The notes under the pieces were generated by a model. The model was given only the letters and a program-made list of their open reading frames with translations. It searched no databases and was not told the origin of the DNA. A DNA stretch of 64,000 nucleotides, taken from contig NZ_SJXD01000027.1 in NCBI RefSeq assembly GCF_004336745.1, forward strand, positions 1 through 64,000, given 5' to 3'. Both the position numbers and the translations under genes were made by a program. The DNA is from Roseococcus sp. SYP-B2431. GTDB taxonomy: Bacteria > Pseudomonadota > Alphaproteobacteria > Acetobacterales > Acetobacteraceae. Below, one piece after another: positions 15,151-22,591 of the stretch (its first letter is position 1; each line of letters starts with the position of its first letter).

Positions 15151-16125
15151 ATGCTTCGATGGATCGCGCTGCTCCTGCTCATCGCGGGCCCGGCGGCGGC
15201 GCAGCCGCGCGCACCCGGCACGGATTATCCCAGCCGCCCCGTGCGCGTGGTGGTCGCCCTGGCGCCGGGCGGCAATGCCGATATCAACGCGCGGCTCGTC
15301 TCCGGCGCGCTCTCGCAGCAGATCGGGCAGCAGTTCGTGGTCGAGAACCGGCCGTCGGGCGGCGGCACGGTGGCGATGGAGACGGTCGGCCGCGCCGCGC
15401 CCGACGGCTACACGCTGCTGGTCGGCGCACTCGGCTCGCATGCGCTGAATGTGGGCCTCTACCGCAGCCTGCCTGTCCATCCGCTGACCGGGCTGGATCA
15501 CATCACCATCAGCTCGGAGAGCGCGATCGTGGTCACGGTGCATCCCTCCACGGGCTGGCGGAACGTCGCAGAGATGCGCGCGGCGCTGCTGGAGCGGCCG
15601 GGCCACTATGTCTTCGGCAGTTCCGGGAACGGCACGACGGGCCATATCGCCGCGGCGCTGCTGCTGCAGCAGATGGGCGCCGCCGCGCAGCACGTGCCCT
15701 ATCGCGGCTCCGCCGCCTCCTTCGCCGATCTCTCGGCCGGGCGCATCCAGATCCAGGCGGACACCATCTCCTTCCTGGAGCAGCATATCCGCGCCGGCAC
15801 CGTGACGGGCCTCGTCATCGGCACGAACCAGCGGTCCCCCATGACGCCGGGCGTGCCGACGGCCGCCGAGGCCGGCGTCCCCGGCTTCCAGGCGACAACC
15901 TGGACGCCCTGGTCCAGCGCCATCGGCACGCCCGCGCCGATCCTGGAATTCCTCCAGCGGCAGGTGGCGCAGTCGCTGGCGGCGGGGCCGGTGCGCGAGC
16001 GCATCCTCGCCCTCGGAAACACCATTCCGGAGGGGATGACGCCGGTGCGCACCCGTGCCTTCATCGCGGCCGAGATCGACAAATGGGTGCCGATCGTCCG
16101 CGCCACCGGCGCGACGGTGGATTGA
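15151..16125 (+). CDS. Bug/TctC-family substrate-binding protein
   Basis: Periplasmic solute receptor, 324 residues. Unlike its paralogues in the window it has a plain Sec-type leader (MLRWIALLLLIAGPAAAQ) without twin arginines. Family features: VVVALAPGGNADINAR, VVENRPSGGGT and HVPYRGSAASFADL, where the usual GGGP is altered to GSAA. GGGGAGG precedes the ATG by 5 bases. It lies within the dioxygenase-FAH-Bug-Ldh operon, so it most likely captures that pathway's substrate for an unlinked TctAB transporter. Confidence 0.9.
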   Translation: MLRWIALLLLIAGPAAAQPRAPGTDYPSRPVRVVVALAPGGNADINARLVSGALSQQIGQQFVVENRPSGGGTVAMETVGRAAPDGYTLLVGALGSHALNVGLYRSLPVHPLTGLDHITISSESAIVVTVHPSTGWRNVAEMRAALLERPGHYVFGSSGNGTTGHIAAALLLQQMGAAAQHVPYRGSAASFADLSAGRIQIQADTISFLEQHIRAGTVTGLVIGTNQRSPMTPGVPTAAEAGVPGFQATTWTPWSSAIGTPAPILEFLQRQVAQSLAAGPVRERILALGNTIPEGMTPVRTRAFIAAEIDKWVPIVRATGATVD

Positions 16126-16140
16126 GACTTCGAGGAAACG

Positions 16141-17238
16141 ATGAACGCGACGCATGAATCCGTGAGGGCCCAGATCCTCGCCATCCTGACGGCCTGGGGC
16201 AGCCCGGAGCGCAATGCCGCGACCACCGCCGATGTCATGGTCGAGACCGACCTGATGGGCGTCGACAGCCACGGCATCTCGATGCTCATGAGCTACGAGG
16301 AGATGCTGAAGCTCGGCCAGCTCCGCATCGCGGGCGAGCCCCGCGTCATCCGCGACTTCGCCGCGACCGGGCTGGTGGACGGCGCGGACGGGCTCGGCCA
16401 TCCGGCGGCGGTCATGGCCATGAAGCTCGCCGTCGAGAAGGCCAGGATTTTCGGCGTGGGCGCGGTGGGCGTGGTGAACAGCCATCATTTCGGCGCGGCC
16501 GGCGTCTATTCCCGCATCGCATCCGAAGCCGGGCTGATCGGCCTCGTGACCTCCTCCGCACGGGGCATCCTGATGGTGCCGACGCGCGCCTCCGTCCCGG
16601 TGCTGGGCACCAATCCCATCTCCTTCGCCGCCCCGGCCGGGCCGGAGCACGAGGATGTCGTGCTGGACATGGCGACCACGACGGTCGCGGGCAACAAGGT
16701 CAAGGTCTACCACCTCAACGACAAGCCGATCCCGGAGGGCTGGGTGCAGGACGAGGCGGGCCAGCCCGTGACGGACTCGCACGTCGCCATGGACTACGTG
16801 TTCAAGCGCAAGGAGGGCGGCATCACGCCCGTGGGCGGCCCGGAGACGCTGGGCGGCCACAAGGGCTACGGGCTGGCGCTGATGGCGCATATCCTGGGCG
16901 GGACGCTGGTGGGGGCGAGCTTCTCGCCGATCCGCAACCTCAGCCAGAAGAAGGACGAGCCGAACAACATCGGCCATTTCATGCTGGCGGTGGACCCCCG
17001 CGCCTTCCGCGACATGGAGGAGTACACCACCGACCTCGACGCGGTGATCGACGTGCTGCACGGCACGGAGCCGGCGGATCCCGCGAAGCCCGTGCTGCTC
17101 CCGGGCGAGCCGGAGAAGTTCGCCCGCGAGAAGCGGCTGAAGGATGGCATCCCGATCCCGGCGAGCCTGGAGGCGCTGATCCGGGGGATCGCGGAGCGGG
17201 CGGGTGTGCCCTATGTGCTGACGGAATCCGCGGCCTAG
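16141..17238 (+). CDS. Malate/L-lactate dehydrogenase family oxidoreductase
   Basis: NAD(P)-dependent dehydrogenase of the Ldh2/MDG family (malate, L-lactate, ureidoglycolate and sulfolactate dehydrogenases), with a fold distinct from Rossmann LDHs. The 365-residue product shows MVETDLMGVDSHG near residue 40, GVVNSHHFGAAG, LGTNPISFAAP and GGHKGYGLALM, the family's conserved active-site and cofactor segments. GAGGAAA lies just before the ATG. It is the last gene of the TauD-FAH-Bug operon and probably interconverts a 2-hydroxy acid and its 2-oxo acid. The exact substrate is open. Confidence 0.88.
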   Translation: MNATHESVRAQILAILTAWGSPERNAATTADVMVETDLMGVDSHGISMLMSYEEMLKLGQLRIAGEPRVIRDFAATGLVDGADGLGHPAAVMAMKLAVEKARIFGVGAVGVVNSHHFGAAGVYSRIASEAGLIGLVTSSARGILMVPTRASVPVLGTNPISFAAPAGPEHEDVVLDMATTTVAGNKVKVYHLNDKPIPEGWVQDEAGQPVTDSHVAMDYVFKRKEGGITPVGGPETLGGHKGYGLALMAHILGGTLVGASFSPIRNLSQKKDEPNNIGHFMLAVDPRAFRDMEEYTTDLDAVIDVLHGTEPADPAKPVLLPGEPEKFAREKRLKDGIPIPASLEALIRGIAERAGVPYVLTESAA

Positions 17239-17270
17239 GCAGCCCTTGTTTGGCGCGCGACTCAGATTTC

Positions 17271-17284
17271 GGCGCCTTCGCGCC
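17271..17284. terminator. Short hairpin between convergent genes
   Basis: GGCGC-CTTC-GCGCC, a 5-bp GC stem with a 4-base loop, in the 61-base gap between the convergent Ldh-family and D-2-hydroxyacid dehydrogenase genes. There is no clear T-run, so this is a weak bidirectional terminator candidate. The core is the same as in the much stronger hairpin at 39850-39875. Confidence 0.35.
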
Positions 17285-17299
17285 CTCGATCACCGCGCT

Positions 17300-18259
17300 T
17301 CAATAGCCCGCCGCCCGGTCCACCACGGCCAGCAGCGGCTTCCCCTCGAGGAAGCGCCGCAGGTTCTCGACGAAGAGTCGCGCCACGGCCTTGTCGCGCT
17401 CGGCATGCATGCCGCCGACATGCGGGATCACCTTGATGTTCCTCGTCGTCCAGAAGGGGTGGCTGGCCGGCAGCGGCTCCTGGCGGAACACGTCGAGCAG
17501 CGCGCCCGCGATCCTTCCGCCCTCGACGGCGGCGACGAGGTCCGCATCCACGATGGCCGAGCCCCGGCCGAAATTCAGCAGCCAGGCGCCGGGCTTCATC
17601 CTCGCCAGGCGGCCGGCATCGATGAAGTTCTCCGTCTCCGCCGTGGACGGCAGCAGCAGGACCACGAAGTCGGAGCGCGCCAGCACCTCGTCCGTGCGCT
17701 CCGGCGGCAGCACCTCGGACACGCCCTCGGCCGGCGCCGGGTTCCGCCGCGTGCCGATGACCTGCATGCGCAGGGCGGTCGCGATCTTCGCCAGCTCCTG
17801 CCCGATGGCGCCGAGGCCGAGGATGCCCAGGGTCTTCCCGTTCAGCGACACGGGAACGCGCCGTTCCCAGCGGCTCTCCTTCTGCGCCTCGGCGGCCGCG
17901 GCATAGGGCTTGGTCAGGTGGAACAGCGCGCCGAGGATGTTCTCCGGCATGGAATCGCCATGCGTGCCGCGCGCGCTGGTGAGGAGGAGGTCCGCCGGCA
18001 GGTCGGGCAGCGCCAGCCATCCCTCGACGCCGGCCATCAGCGCCTGCGCCCAGCGCAGTTTTCCCATGCGCGGCAGCACGCCCGCCGGCACGACCCAGCC
18101 GAGCAGGATCTCCGTCTCGGCGAGCTGCGCCTCGCTCGGCGCCTGTGCGCGCGGCAGCGTCTCGACCTGGACGCGGGGCGCGAGGCCCGCGGCCTCGATC
18201 GCGGCGACATAATCCTTCGGCGTGTCCGTCCAGAGGAGCACGCGGGCGCGGTTGGTCAT
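17300..18259 (-). CDS. D-2-hydroxyacid dehydrogenase, NAD-dependent
   Basis: A 319-residue Rossmann dehydrogenase that interconverts D-2-hydroxy acids and 2-oxo acids. Nucleotide-binding GLGAIG is at 148-153. The catalytic trio is visible: Arg232 in NFGRGS, Glu261 in FRQEPLP and His280 in IPHVGG. It resembles the short glyoxylate/hydroxypyruvate-reductase-like group. The ATG at 18259 is chosen over one at 18310 because GGGAG lies 7-8 bases before it and the fold begins there. It is convergent with the Ldh-family gene, so two opposite-fold hydroxyacid dehydrogenases sit side by side. Confidence 0.88.
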   Translation of the reverse strand: MTNRARVLLWTDTPKDYVAAIEAAGLAPRVQVETLPRAQAPSEAQLAETEILLGWVVPAGVLPRMGKLRWAQALMAGVEGWLALPDLPADLLLTSARGTHGDSMPENILGALFHLTKPYAAAAEAQKESRWERRVPVSLNGKTLGILGLGAIGQELAKIATALRMQVIGTRRNPAPAEGVSEVLPPERTDEVLARSDFVVLLLPSTAETENFIDAGRLARMKPGAWLLNFGRGSAIVDADLVAAVEGGRIAGALLDVFRQEPLPASHPFWTTRNIKVIPHVGGMHAERDKAVARLFVENLRRFLEGKPLLAVVDRAAGY

Positions 18260-18317
18260 GGAGGCTCTCCCGTTTGCGGCGAGACTATCGCCGCGAGGGG
18301 AGGCCTCCAAGCCGGGG

Positions 18318-18710
18318 TCACTTCACGTCGGTGTGAAAGCTCTTGCTGACAATCTTCCAGCCCTCGCCGGTCTTCAGCAGCAGCAGGTAGTCGGTGAAGT
18401 AGCGCGGCGGGATGCAGCAGTTCACCTTCACGCAGGCCGCGTCCTCGCCGGCCATGTCGATGGCCAGCACGCGGTCCTCGCGCTGGAAGCCCATCTCGCT
18501 CGGCTTCTGGCGCGCGGCCATCCACTCCAGCCATTGCGCGCGCGGCAGGTCGGCCACCGTGCCGTCCTTCGCCACGCTGTAGAGATGCGCAACGGGGTGG
18601 AAGGCGGCGGAAATCTTCGCGCCGTCGCCCTCGTAGAGGCCGTCGAGATAGGTGCGCACCACCGCCTCGATGGCAGCGAGCGCGGGCAGGCTCATGGAAC
18701 CCTCGGGCAT
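18318..18710 (-). CDS. NTF2-like (SnoaL / lumazine-binding-like) protein
   Basis: A 130-residue single-domain protein with the NTF2-like cone fold pattern: an N-terminal helix pair (LPALAAIEAVVRTYLDGLYEG), AAFHPVAHLYSV, and a C-terminal sheet ending in DYLLLLKTGEGWKIVSKSF. Family members include small enzymes and ligand-binding proteins, and the closest type appears to be the putative lumazine-binding group. Its ATG overlaps the stop of the upstream sugar dehydrogenase (TGATG), so the two are coupled. A second ATG at 18695 would remove five residues. Function unknown. Confidence 0.75.
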   Translation of the reverse strand: MPEGSMSLPALAAIEAVVRTYLDGLYEGDGAKISAAFHPVAHLYSVAKDGTVADLPRAQWLEWMAARQKPSEMGFQREDRVLAIDMAGEDAACVKVNCCIPPRYFTDYLLLLKTGEGWKIVSKSFHTDVK

Positions 18711-19939
18711 CAGGCGTTCTCCTCTCGATGGGGGACGATCGGGCGGCGGAAGATTCCGCGGGTGTCGATGATGCGGCGGCCCGCCAGGGCGGCGGGCGGA
18801 AGGCGCGCGAAGACGCGGTGATCCGTCAATACCAGCAACGTCCCCGGCAATTCCAGCGCGGCGTCGAGTGACAGGAGCGGCGCCTCCAGCCCGGCCGGCG
18901 GCGCGTCCAGATGCGGCTCCACCGCCACCACGAGGCCCGGATGGCGTTGGGCCAGCGCGGCGGCGATCGCGAGCGCGGGGCTCTCGCGCAGGTCGTCCAC
19001 GTCGCCCTTGAAGGCGAGGCCGAGGCAGATCACGCGCTCGCCGGCCGCGCAGAGCGCCGAGGCCTGCTCCAGCACGGCGGCGCGCTTGGCCGCGTCCACC
19101 GCGCGGGCCGCCGGGATGAGCCGCGCGGCCTCCGGCGCGCCATGGGCGAGGAACCAGGGGTCCACCGCGATGCAATGGCCGCCGACGCCAGGGCCCGGCT
19201 TCAGGATGTTCACCCGCGGATGCCGGTTGGCGAGCTCGATCACCCGCCAGACATCGAGTTCGTGCCGTCCGGCGATGAGGGACAGCTCGTTGGCGAAGGC
19301 GATGTTCACGTCCCGGAAGGCGTTTTCGGAGAGCTTCACCATTTCCGCCGTCGCCGCATCCGTGGCGTGGACCTCGCCGCGCACGAAGAGCCGGTAGAAG
19401 GCCACGGCGCGCCGGGTCGCCTCGGGGGTGAGGCCGCCCGCCACCCGGTCGTTCTCCACCAGCTCCGCGAGGATGCGGCCAGGCAGCACGCGCTCCGGCC
19501 CATAGGCGACATGCACCTCCCCCAGCTCCGGCCGCAGCCCGCGCAGCAGCTCCGCAATCCGCGCCGTGGTGCCGATCGGGCTCGTGCTCTCCAGCAGCAC
19601 GAGGTCGCCGGACCTCAGTGCCGGCGCCAGCGCCCGCGCCGCGTCCAGCACATGGCCCAGCATCGGCGCATGGCCGGGGCCAAGCGGCGTCGGAACCGCG
19701 ATGACGAAGACATCGGCCGGCGGCGGCTCCGCGTGCAGGGTGAAGAGCCCGGCCCGCAGCGCCCGTTCCAGCAGCGCCTCGACATCGGCCTCGGCGATGT
19801 GGCTGCGCCCGGCCGCCAGCGTGGCCCGCACCGCGGCGCTGGTGTCCACCCCGTGCACGCGAAGGCCGCGGCTGGCCAGCAGCGCCGCGGTGGGCAGGCC
19901 CACATAGCCCAGGCCGAGGACGGTGACGCTCGTTGTCAT
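18710..19939 (-). CDS. Nucleotide-sugar dehydrogenase, UDP-N-acetyl-D-mannosamine dehydrogenase type
   Basis: NAD-dependent four-electron oxidation of a UDP-sugar to its uronic acid, for surface polysaccharide synthesis. The 409-residue product has GLGYVGLP at the N-terminus, the WecC-type signature AYGPERVLPGRI (near 146-157), the lysine- and asparagine-bearing EMVKLSENAFRDVNIAF, and the catalytic Cys256 in GPGVGGHCIAVDP. The YGPER motif favours ManNAc over glucose as substrate. The start at 19939 begins the Rossmann fold; the frame runs on to 20038 without similarity. No wecB epimerase or other polysaccharide genes are adjacent, which is unusual. Confidence 0.85.
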   Translation of the reverse strand: MTTSVTVLGLGYVGLPTAALLASRGLRVHGVDTSAAVRATLAAGRSHIAEADVEALLERALRAGLFTLHAEPPPADVFVIAVPTPLGPGHAPMLGHVLDAARALAPALRSGDLVLLESTSPIGTTARIAELLRGLRPELGEVHVAYGPERVLPGRILAELVENDRVAGGLTPEATRRAVAFYRLFVRGEVHATDAATAEMVKLSENAFRDVNIAFANELSLIAGRHELDVWRVIELANRHPRVNILKPGPGVGGHCIAVDPWFLAHGAPEAARLIPAARAVDAAKRAAVLEQASALCAAGERVICLGLAFKGDVDDLRESPALAIAAALAQRHPGLVVAVEPHLDAPPAGLEAPLLSLDAALELPGTLLVLTDHRVFARLPPAALAGRRIIDTRGIFRRPIVPHREENA

Positions 19940-20018
19940 GCCGGGAAGCTTGCCATGGAAGCGGGGCTTCCGCATCGGCCCAAGCCGCGCGAAGCTGCCG
20001 CCAAACGAGGAAACCGAC

Positions 20019-20975
20019 ATGATCCGCAGACGCGCCATCCTGGCCGCCCCAGCCCTGCTGCCGGGGCTCGCTTCCGCCCAGCCCGCCTGGCCGCAGCGTC
20101 CCGTGCGCGTGATCGTCCCCTACGCCTCCGGCGGCGGGACCGACATCCTGGCCCGCGCGATCGGCGATGCCATGCGTCCGCACATGTCCCAGCCCATCGT
20201 CATCGAGAACCGCGCCGGCGCCTCCGGCGTTATCGGCAGCGAGGTCGTCGTCCGCTCGGAGCCGGACGGGCATACGCTCATGGCCGTGGTCTCCGCCCAT
20301 GTGATGAACAAGCATGTGCTGCCGAGCCTGCCCTTCGACCCCGTCCGCGACGTGTCCCCCGTCGCCATGCTGACGCGCAGCACCATGGTGCTCGCGGCCT
20401 CGCACAGCCTGCCCTTCAACGACATCCGGGGCCTGGCGGCCTTCGCCCGCGCCAACCCCACGCGGCTCTCCACCGGCAGCACGGAGTCGCTTTCGCAATT
20501 CATCGGCCAGGAGATGGCGCGGCGCATCGGCGCCGAGATCCCCGACGTGCAGTATCGCGCCGGCAGCCAGCTGATGACCGACATCGTGGCCGGCCACCTG
20601 CCGCTGGGCTGGACCAGCAGCGCCAGCGCGATGCCCTTTATGGCGGGCGGCCGCGCCAAGATCATCGCCGTCAGCACCGCCACGCGCACGCCCTTCTTCC
20701 CGGACGTGCCCACCATGCAGGAGCAGGGCATCCCCGATTTCGACCTGCCCGGCTGGGTCGCGCTGCTCGGGCCCGCCGGCATCCCCGCCCCGATCATGGC
20801 CCGCATCGGCGGCCTGCTGCGGACGGCCTATGACGACCCGGCGCTGCGTGCCCGCTTCACCTCCATGGGTATCGAGCCCGACCTGCGCGCTCCGCCGGCC
20901 ACGCTGGCGGCGATGCAGCGCGAGGACGCCCTCTGGGCCGCGGCCGCCGCCGCCGGCCGCCTGACCAAAGCCTAG
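20019..20975 (+). CDS. Bug/TctC-family substrate-binding protein
   Basis: A 318-residue periplasmic receptor with an arginine-rich leader (MIRRRAIL...GLASAQ). It has IVPYASGGGTDI, IVIENRAGASGV and QYRAGSQLMTDI, the last a divergent form of the PYRGGGP motif. GAGGAAA precedes the ATG at 20019. It heads a three-gene plus-strand unit with an isocitrate-lyase/PEP-mutase family enzyme and a haloacid dehalogenase, so it may import the C3-C4 acid these enzymes act on. Divergent from the sugar dehydrogenase. Confidence 0.9.
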   Translation: MIRRRAILAAPALLPGLASAQPAWPQRPVRVIVPYASGGGTDILARAIGDAMRPHMSQPIVIENRAGASGVIGSEVVVRSEPDGHTLMAVVSAHVMNKHVLPSLPFDPVRDVSPVAMLTRSTMVLAASHSLPFNDIRGLAAFARANPTRLSTGSTESLSQFIGQEMARRIGAEIPDVQYRAGSQLMTDIVAGHLPLGWTSSASAMPFMAGGRAKIIAVSTATRTPFFPDVPTMQEQGIPDFDLPGWVALLGPAGIPAPIMARIGGLLRTAYDDPALRARFTSMGIEPDLRAPPATLAAMQREDALWAAAAAAGRLTKA

Positions 20976-20984
20976 GAAACCGAA

Positions 20985-21875
20985 ATGGCGAATCCCACCC
21001 TCAAGGCCTGTTTCGACGCGAAGAAGTTCGTCGTCGCGCCCGGCATCTTCGACATGATCAGCGCCAAGGTCGCGGACGGGATGGGCTTCGACTGCCTCTA
21101 CGTCACCGGCTTCGGCACGGTCGCCTCCTCGCTCGGCGTCGCCGATGCCGGCATCGCGACCTATACCGACATGATCTCGCGCATCGGCCGCTTCGCGCAG
21201 ATGTCGAAGACGCCGGTCATCGCCGATGCCGATACGGGCTATGGCGGGCTGCTGAACGTCCGCCACACGGTGATGGGCTACGAGGCCGCCGGCGTCACGG
21301 GCATCCAGCTCGAGGACCAGGAGGTCCCGAAGAAGTGCGGCCACACGCCGGGCCGGCGCGTCATTCCCGCCGAGGAGATGGTGCTCAAGATCAAGGTCGC
21401 CGCCGAGGCCCGGCGGGATCCCAACTTCCTCATCGTCGCGCGCACCGATGCGCGCACGGGCCTCGGCCTCGAGGAGGCGATCCGTCGCGGCCGGATGTAT
21501 GGCGATGCCGGCGCCGACATCGTCTTCATCGAGAGCCCCGAGAGCGAGGAGGAGATGGTCGCCATCGGCAAGGCCATCACCGACAGGCCGCTGCTCGCCA
21601 ACAACGTGGAGGGCGGCCGCACGCCGATTCTCTCCAAGGCGCGGCTGAGCGAGATCGGCTATGGCATCGCCATCTATCCGGCCGTGGGCTTCCTCGCGGT
21701 CGCGGCGGCGCTGGAGCGTGTCTATGCCGAGCTGAAGCAGACCGGCGACAGCAACGGCCTGCCCGCCCAGGAGAGCTACGGCTTCGGCCGCATCTGCGAG
21801 CTGATGGGCTTCCCCGAGGTCTGGGAATTCGACAGGCGCTGGGCGGAAGCCGCCGCCAGGGAGGCCGCGAAGTGA
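20985..21875 (+). CDS. Isocitrate lyase / PEP mutase family protein
   Basis: A 296-residue TIM-barrel enzyme of the ICL/PEPM superfamily, which makes or breaks C-C or C-P bonds of 2-oxo or phosphono acids. The Mg-binding ADADTGYG is at residues 80-87, with EDQ at 110-112. The loop KKCGH (116-120, Cys118) corresponds to the catalytic loop of lyase-type members such as methylisocitrate lyase, favouring lyase over mutase chemistry. ARTDAR and FIESPES follow as expected. It is coupled to the downstream dehalogenase by a GTGA overlap. Oxaloacetate decarboxylase or dimethylmalate lyase-like activity is also possible. Confidence 0.87.
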   Translation: MANPTLKACFDAKKFVVAPGIFDMISAKVADGMGFDCLYVTGFGTVASSLGVADAGIATYTDMISRIGRFAQMSKTPVIADADTGYGGLLNVRHTVMGYEAAGVTGIQLEDQEVPKKCGHTPGRRVIPAEEMVLKIKVAAEARRDPNFLIVARTDARTGLGLEEAIRRGRMYGDAGADIVFIESPESEEEMVAIGKAITDRPLLANNVEGGRTPILSKARLSEIGYGIAIYPAVGFLAVAAALERVYAELKQTGDSNGLPAQESYGFGRICELMGFPEVWEFDRRWAEAAAREAAK

Positions 21876-22585
21876 GCCAGGTCAAAGCCCTCGTCTTCGA
21901 CGTCTTCGGGACCGTCGTGGACTGGCGCACGGGCGTCGCGCGCGAATTCGCCGCCTTCCTGCCGGCCTTCGGCCGCGCCGACCTCGATCCCTTCGCGCTC
22001 GCCGATTCCTGGCGCGCCCTCTACCAGCCCGGCATGGAGGAATGCCGCTCCGGGCGTCGCGAATGGACGCGGCTGGACGTGCTGCACCGGGAGAGCCTGG
22101 AGAAGGTGCTCGCCGCCAACGGCATCACCGGCGCGAGCGAGGGCGACCTCGATCACCTGAACCGCGCCTGGCACCGGCTGGATCCCTGGCCGGACGTGGT
22201 GCTCGGCCTCACGCGGATGAGCCGGAAGTATTTTCTCGGCACGCTGTCCAACGGCAACATCGCGCTCATGGCCAACATGGCCAAGCGCGCCGGCCTGCCC
22301 TGGGACGCCATCCTCGGCGCGGAGCCCACGCGGGCCTATAAGCCGCAGCCCGAGGCCTATCTGCGCACGGCGGAGATCCTGGCGATGAGGCCGGAGGAGG
22401 TCTGCCTCGTCGCGGCCCATAACGGCGACCTGCGCGCCGCCCGCAAGGCCGGGCTCAGGACGGCCTTCGTGCCGCGCCCGAGCGAACATGGCGAGGGCCA
22501 GACCAAGGATCTTGGCGCCGAGGATCCCTGGGACTGGGTGGGCGCGGATTTCGTGGATCTCGCCGCGAAGATGGGCTGCGCGTAG
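21872..22585 (+). CDS. Haloacid dehalogenase, type II
   Basis: A 237-residue HAD-superfamily hydrolase of the L-2-haloacid dehalogenase group (2-haloacid to 2-hydroxyacid by an aspartate nucleophile). Visible motifs: FDVFGTVVDWR with the nucleophilic Asp, GTLSNGN, the lysine in AYKPQPEAYL, and VAAHNGDLRAARKAGL. The start is a GTG at 21872 that overlaps the stop of the preceding gene as GTGA; no ATG fits better. Operon context with a receptor and a C-C lyase suggests hydroxy- or halo-acid use, though many such proteins have unknown native substrates. Confidence 0.85.
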   Translation: MSQVKALVFDVFGTVVDWRTGVAREFAAFLPAFGRADLDPFALADSWRALYQPGMEECRSGRREWTRLDVLHRESLEKVLAANGITGASEGDLDHLNRAWHRLDPWPDVVLGLTRMSRKYFLGTLSNGNIALMANMAKRAGLPWDAILGAEPTRAYKPQPEAYLRTAEILAMRPEEVCLVAAHNGDLRAARKAGLRTAFVPRPSEHGEGQTKDLGAEDPWDWVGADFVDLAAKMGCA

Positions 22586-22591
22586 AGGCTT

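Noticed and set aside
14989-17061. A 690-codon minus-strand frame opposite the Bug and Ldh genes
   Set aside because: Antisense shadow; both plus-strand genes are well supported by motifs and ribosome-binding sites.
18318-21344. A 1008-codon minus-strand frame
   Set aside because: It joins antisense sequence of the ICL-family and Bug genes and an out-of-frame copy of the sugar dehydrogenase to the real NTF2-like protein. High GC keeps stops rare.
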